The position numbers were made by a program, and so were the translations under genes. From Candidatus Zixiibacteriota bacterium (GTDB lineage: Bacteria > Zixibacteria > MSB-5A5 > JAABVY01 > JAHJOQ01), in contig JAJRZO010000435.1 in assembly GCA_024275215.1 (NCBI GenBank), positions 1 through 9,999 of the forward strand: a stretch of DNA of 9,999 bases, given 5' to 3'. Positions 6,981 to 9,999 of this stretch are shown piece after piece. Each line of letters starts with the position of its first letter. Positions within the stretch are counted from its first letter, which is position 1. The notes beneath the pieces were generated by a model. It ran no database searches. It was not told the DNA's origin and worked only from the letters and a program-made list of their open reading frames with translations.

Positions 6981-7010
6981 TGCTGCGATAGCTCACACGG
7001 CTGCGGATCG

Positions 7011-7538
7011 CTATTCCCGAAATCTGACTGCGCCGGAAAGCGTCCTCAGAACCGGATACAGCACAATGAATATAATGATGTTTGATATAATTGTCACCAG
7101 TGAAGATATCAAGCCAACCTGAAGTCTTACCCAGAACGGCCCCCAGAGCCACGCATCGACGATGTCGACAAGGAGATGATAGAGCAGAGCAGTAATCAGA
7201 CCGAGAATACCCATCAGTGCGTAGAGACTGACACTTGTCCCTCTTCCGGTCAGCATTTTACCAAACCAGCCGCCAAGCAATCCGGAGAAACCCGCTCCCA
7301 CCATCTGAGCTAACATAATTGGCGGAAAAGCAACTCCAAGCGGGTTGAAATATGAACAGAGAAACATACCGACAACGCCAGTCAAAAACCCCCATCCCGC
7401 TCCCAGCATGACTCCTGCGGCAAAGCAGATAAACAATGTCAGGAAAACATTGTAGAATCCGATCAGCGGCAGCATTGTGACATAGCAGAGCGCGGCAAGG
7501 ATTGCCGAGAGCGCCATGGCATATAGCGGCGATTTCAT
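7011..7538 (-). CDS. ECF transporter S-component-like membrane protein
   Basis: Predicted 175-residue integral membrane protein with about six hydrophobic helices. Size, helix count and glycine-rich middle (residues 42-95, with 'GAGWGFLTGVVG' and 'MVGAGFSGLLGG') fit substrate-binding S-components of energy-coupling-factor transporters. Helix 1 carries a small-residue pattern (A12-x-x-x-A16), as S-components use to dock on EcfT. In this family the S-component binds a vitamin or precursor, and a shared EcfT/EcfA module powers import; no such module is in the window. The ATG overlaps the protease stop as ATGA, with no ribosome site, so translation depends on the upstream gene. The gene lies 30 bases before the outer-membrane receptor, suggesting a joint uptake route. 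The substrate cannot be assigned. Another small six-helix permease family remains possible. Confidence 0.72.
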   Translation of the reverse strand: MKSPLYAMALSAILAALCYVTMLPLIGFYNVFLTLFICFAAGVMLGAGWGFLTGVVGMFLCSYFNPLGVAFPPIMLAQMVGAGFSGLLGGWFGKMLTGRGTSVSLYALMGILGLITALLYHLLVDIVDAWLWGPFWVRLQVGLISSLVTIISNIIIFIVLYPVLRTLSGAVRFRE

Positions 7539-9484
7539 TCGATAACGGCGACCTTGTAAAGCCTGGATTCGTCACCAACTGTCATATGCACAATATACAT
7601 CCCGGTAGCCACACGATTACCACTGTCATTCGTAGCATCCCACGAGACAGACCGATTGAATTCAGTTCCTTCTTCACTTGTCTCACGTATCCCATAGAAT
7701 CTTGTGTAGATCCTTTCGCCCGCGACAGTAAATACATCGAGTCTGACTATCTGCTTTCCAATAGACTCAATGCCGAATTTGAAATTGATTTTCTGGGTCT
7801 GCGAAAGAAAGAGCGGGTTCGGGTATGGTTCCTGGAATTGAGACACACCTGAGACAGAACTATCAGGAACAGTGAATCTGTACTCGACCTCTGTGTGTAT
7901 CTCATTACCGTTGGATTCTGCAAACGGCATAAGAACAACTACCACTTCCGATGCCTGCCCTACATCATAAATTGTAAACTGTTCAAAGTTGCCAGGATTG
8001 ACCTGGCTCATTTCGACACCCGTACCGGGATTGCGCTTTGCATATCGAATGTACCAGGTAAATTCAGCAGTGGTGTCCCTGCCGCCATGACTTGTACGAA
8101 ATTCCTCGCCGTGAAGCTCGAATCTCATTGAATCGAGATTGGTCGGAACGAATTTGAGATAATTGGTTCCAAGATAGTCGGGCCACTTGTCAAAACCAGT
8201 TGTATCCGGCCTGAAGTCCATCAGAGGCAGAACCTTGAAGGTCTGGATATTACCAAGTTCGTCTTCCGGAAATTCAGGGACTGGAGGGTAATTTGCCGCC
8301 TCCTCATATCCGAATCCATCAACAGCCCTGAAGCCGGTAAAATAATACCACATATAGAATTCCGACAACGCGGAACCGAAATTGTACTCGCCACCAGAAG
8401 CTTCATCGATCGCATCCTGGAAACCATTTTGGAAAACATTAGGCCCTGGTGCATCCTCAGCACACTTTTCCCAAATGAGTCGCACTATATCCTGGCCAAA
8501 TTTCTGCGACAGATATAACGGCCAGACAACTGCCGCATATTGATATGCCACCCCCGGATAAATTGTCTCGCGCGATGTTCTCAGAGAAAGATTGGTGTAT
8601 TGCGCAAACCACCCAAGATAATAATAATAATCATTTATATCGTCATAGACCTGTTCTTCCATCCAGACAGCAGACATTTCAAGCCAGTGATGACGCTGTT
8701 CATGAAAAACATTGTCATACTCAAATTCCTTGGGATCATAACCAAATTGTATCGCATGGAAGAATTCGTGTGCTGCTGTTACTCGCAAGGCTTCAAGCGG
8801 ATGATCTTTGTATATGGCAATACTTGAATAATCATTATCGAGTACAAGAAAACTCGTTGCTTTCATATCTGTGCCATCCAGATATAGCGAATCCTGAAAT
8901 GTGACTCCGTAAATATCACTCCCTAAACTGGGCACCGTAGCTATATCGAGAACAAACACATCATACCGACCATCGATTCCTGATGGATAAAAACCATCGC
9001 TCGGTGGTGGGTTGTAGCCGAGCGTACCAGTCTCAACCGACCAGACATGTTCAAGAATCACACCAACCGAATCGATATAATCCGGCACACCGTTTCCATC
9101 ATTGTCCTGCTGAGAACCAAACTGATATGGCTTATGTGTTCCTGTCTCTGCATAATGAATCAGAAAATGTCCACCGGGTGACCCCACTGACAGCGGTGCA
9201 TACTGATCGAATCGCTCCTGGACAAATGCCTGATAAATCTCCTGCACATCAAGCGAAGCATTCGCAACCATCTGTCTGATAGACAACGCTACAGGCGTAC
9301 CACACTTTACCGGCTCATAGCCGATGAGATCTGTAATAGAGGATGCAGATAAAGGCTGCTCTCCTATCCATCCCAAAAGGATCGATCTCAGCGCTGCGTT
9401 TTCTTTTTCTGTGAGAGTGCCCGCGATTGAATATGAATTCAACGCGAAGACCACAATTACTATTGCTGCTAATAGACTTTTCAC
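7535..9484 (-). CDS. Secreted HExxH metalloprotease, MXAN_6640-like, with FlgD/T9SS-type tail
   Basis: Predicted 649-residue exported zinc protease. Residues 1-21 are a signal peptide ending SIAG. A calcium-loop-like DNDGNGVPDYID lies at 127-138, as in this family. The zinc site is HEFFH at 239-243 within 'RVTAAHEFFHAIQFGYD'; E269 or E276 in 'WLEMSAVWMEEQVYDD' is the likely third ligand, with H265-H266 nearby. Residues about 550-649 form an Ig-like tail: 'EPYPNPLF' opening, 'VRLDVFTVAGERI' middle, 'GNRVATGMYIVHM' and a basic end 'YKVAVIE'. This is the layout of FlgD-like and type IX secretion sorting tails, so surface delivery by type IX secretion is inferred. The start is GTG, overlapping the PHP gene stop as GTGA, with GGGAG just upstream. 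The target protein is unknown. Confidence 0.85.
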   Translation of the reverse strand: MKSLLAAIVIVVFALNSYSIAGTLTEKENAALRSILLGWIGEQPLSASSITDLIGYEPVKCGTPVALSIRQMVANASLDVQEIYQAFVQERFDQYAPLSVGSPGGHFLIHYAETGTHKPYQFGSQQDNDGNGVPDYIDSVGVILEHVWSVETGTLGYNPPPSDGFYPSGIDGRYDVFVLDIATVPSLGSDIYGVTFQDSLYLDGTDMKATSFLVLDNDYSSIAIYKDHPLEALRVTAAHEFFHAIQFGYDPKEFEYDNVFHEQRHHWLEMSAVWMEEQVYDDINDYYYYLGWFAQYTNLSLRTSRETIYPGVAYQYAAVVWPLYLSQKFGQDIVRLIWEKCAEDAPGPNVFQNGFQDAIDEASGGEYNFGSALSEFYMWYYFTGFRAVDGFGYEEAANYPPVPEFPEDELGNIQTFKVLPLMDFRPDTTGFDKWPDYLGTNYLKFVPTNLDSMRFELHGEEFRTSHGGRDTTAEFTWYIRYAKRNPGTGVEMSQVNPGNFEQFTIYDVGQASEVVVVLMPFAESNGNEIHTEVEYRFTVPDSSVSGVSQFQEPYPNPLFLSQTQKINFKFGIESIGKQIVRLDVFTVAGERIYTRFYGIRETSEEGTEFNRSVSWDATNDSGNRVATGMYIVHMTVGDESRLYKVAVIE

Positions 9485-9999
9485 TTTGGCTCCCTGATCA
9501 TGTTTCTCTTTTTCGCCTGAAGCAAATCGTCATAACACTCCTTTGGAACAGTAATTGAACCTATGCCTGCCTTGTCATTCACTCTGCCGTGACTGTCGGA
9601 CCCGCCGGTAACAATCAAGCCGTATTGTGAAGCAAGTTTTTTATACTTCTCTGTTGTTCGATAAGTGTGCATCGGGTAGATAGCTTCGATTCCATCGAGA
9701 CCGGCATCTACAAGATCCGGCAGGACATCATCAACTCCCGAAGGACCCGGATGTGCAAGAATCGCTACACCTGACGCCTGATGAATCAACTCTATTCCTT
9801 CCTGAGGGGTGATGTGGAACTTGGGAACATACGCGGGACCATGATATCCAAGATACCGCGCAAATGCTTCATCGAAGCTTCTGACATATTCTTCCTTTAC
9901 AAGAGCATCAGCAAAGTGAGGACGTCCGAGCACAGCATCTCCGGCAATACGTTTTACAGTCTCGATCGACAAATCCACACCCAGTTCGTTTAGTTTTTG
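9481..9999 (-). CDS. PHP-domain phosphoesterase, YciV/TrpH (RNase AM) type, 3' part
   Basis: The last 172 residues of a PHP-domain protein are visible; the frame stays open to the window edge, so the N-terminal third or more is missing. Visible marks are GRPHFADAL (H28 of the visible part), YVPKF, 'GVAILAHPGPSG' (H83), 'GLDGIEAIYPMH' and 'VTGGSDSHG' (D135, H137). These match the metal-binding C-terminal half of the YciV/TrpH group, whose best-known member acts as a 5'-3' exoribonuclease and nucleoside 3',5'-bisphosphate phosphatase. Related proteins are about 280-290 residues long, so about 110 residues lie outside. The internal GTG at 9978 is not the start, because conserved family sequence continues in frame upstream of it. 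Its stop overlaps the protease start, so it is the likely lead of the gene run seen here. Confidence 0.88.
   Translation of the reverse strand, partial: QKLNELGVDLSIETVKRIAGDAVLGRPHFADALVKEEYVRSFDEAFARYLGYHGPAYVPKFHITPQEGIELIHQASGVAILAHPGPSGVDDVLPDLVDAGLDGIEAIYPMHTYRTTEKYKKLASQYGLIVTGGSDSHGRVNDKAGIGSITVPKECYDDLLQAKKRNMIREPK

Noticed and set aside
8618..8631. ATA/TAA trinucleotide run
   Set aside because: It encodes four consecutive tyrosines in the protease and is too short to call a variable microsatellite.
8545..8904. Plus-strand open frames over the protease gene, including 7502-7852
   Set aside because: They are antisense to the well-supported protease, with low-complexity composition and no family match.
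1..9999. Mobile element, CRISPR array, tRNA or rRNA
   Set aside because: No transposase, integrase, terminal inverted repeats, spaced direct repeats or RNA gene signatures were found on either strand.

Overview
All eight genes in this window lie on the minus strand, so transcription runs from the right edge (base 9999) to the left edge (base 1). No RNA gene, insertion sequence, phage gene or CRISPR array is visible. The protein content points to a bacterium of the Fibrobacteres-Chlorobi-Bacteroidetes neighbourhood, most like candidate phylum Zixibacteria or a related uncultured lineage. The evidence is secreted proteins ending in type I dockerin repeats of the form 'DIDDVVYLINYIF(N/A)GG', a secreted HExxH metalloprotease with a FlgD/T9SS-like C-terminal tail, and an outer-membrane receptor of the TonB-dependent type. 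The taxonomic call is inference from protein style, not a measured placement.

From right to left, the first block is a tightly packed six-gene run. It holds the 3' part of a PHP-domain phosphoesterase of the YciV/TrpH (RNase AM) type (9481-9999, cut by the window edge), a secreted metalloprotease (7535-9484), an ECF-type S-component membrane protein (7011-7538), an outer-membrane beta-barrel related to TonB-dependent receptors (4989-6980), an HD-domain hydrolase (4425-4979) and an MFS transporter of the UMF1/Atg22-like group (3062-4417). The first three genes are joined by 4-base GTGA/ATGA overlaps. The remaining gaps are 30, 9 and 7 bases, so one transcript with translational coupling is likely. 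The outer-membrane barrel beside an inner-membrane S-component suggests two-step uptake of a small nutrient, but the substrate cannot be read from the sequence.

The second block is a pair of tandem paralogues (1562-2986 and 53-1516). Both encode signal-peptide proteins with cohesin-like beta-sandwich regions, an internal variant dockerin-like module and a C-terminal dockerin pair. A textbook sigma-70 promoter (TTGACA, 16 bases, TATAAT) sits across the stop codon of the MFS gene and reads straight into this pair. A perfect 9-bp GC-rich hairpin lies 28 bases past the last stop codon, at the left window edge. Together these define a likely two-gene transcription unit for extracellular proteins, separate from the upstream transport/housekeeping block. 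There is no gene-free stretch longer than 75 bases.

The most interesting points are the twin cohesin-like/dockerin proteins with their repeated variant dockerin module, the perfect consensus promoter inside a coding end, and the receptor with a degenerate plug beside an orphan ECF S-component.
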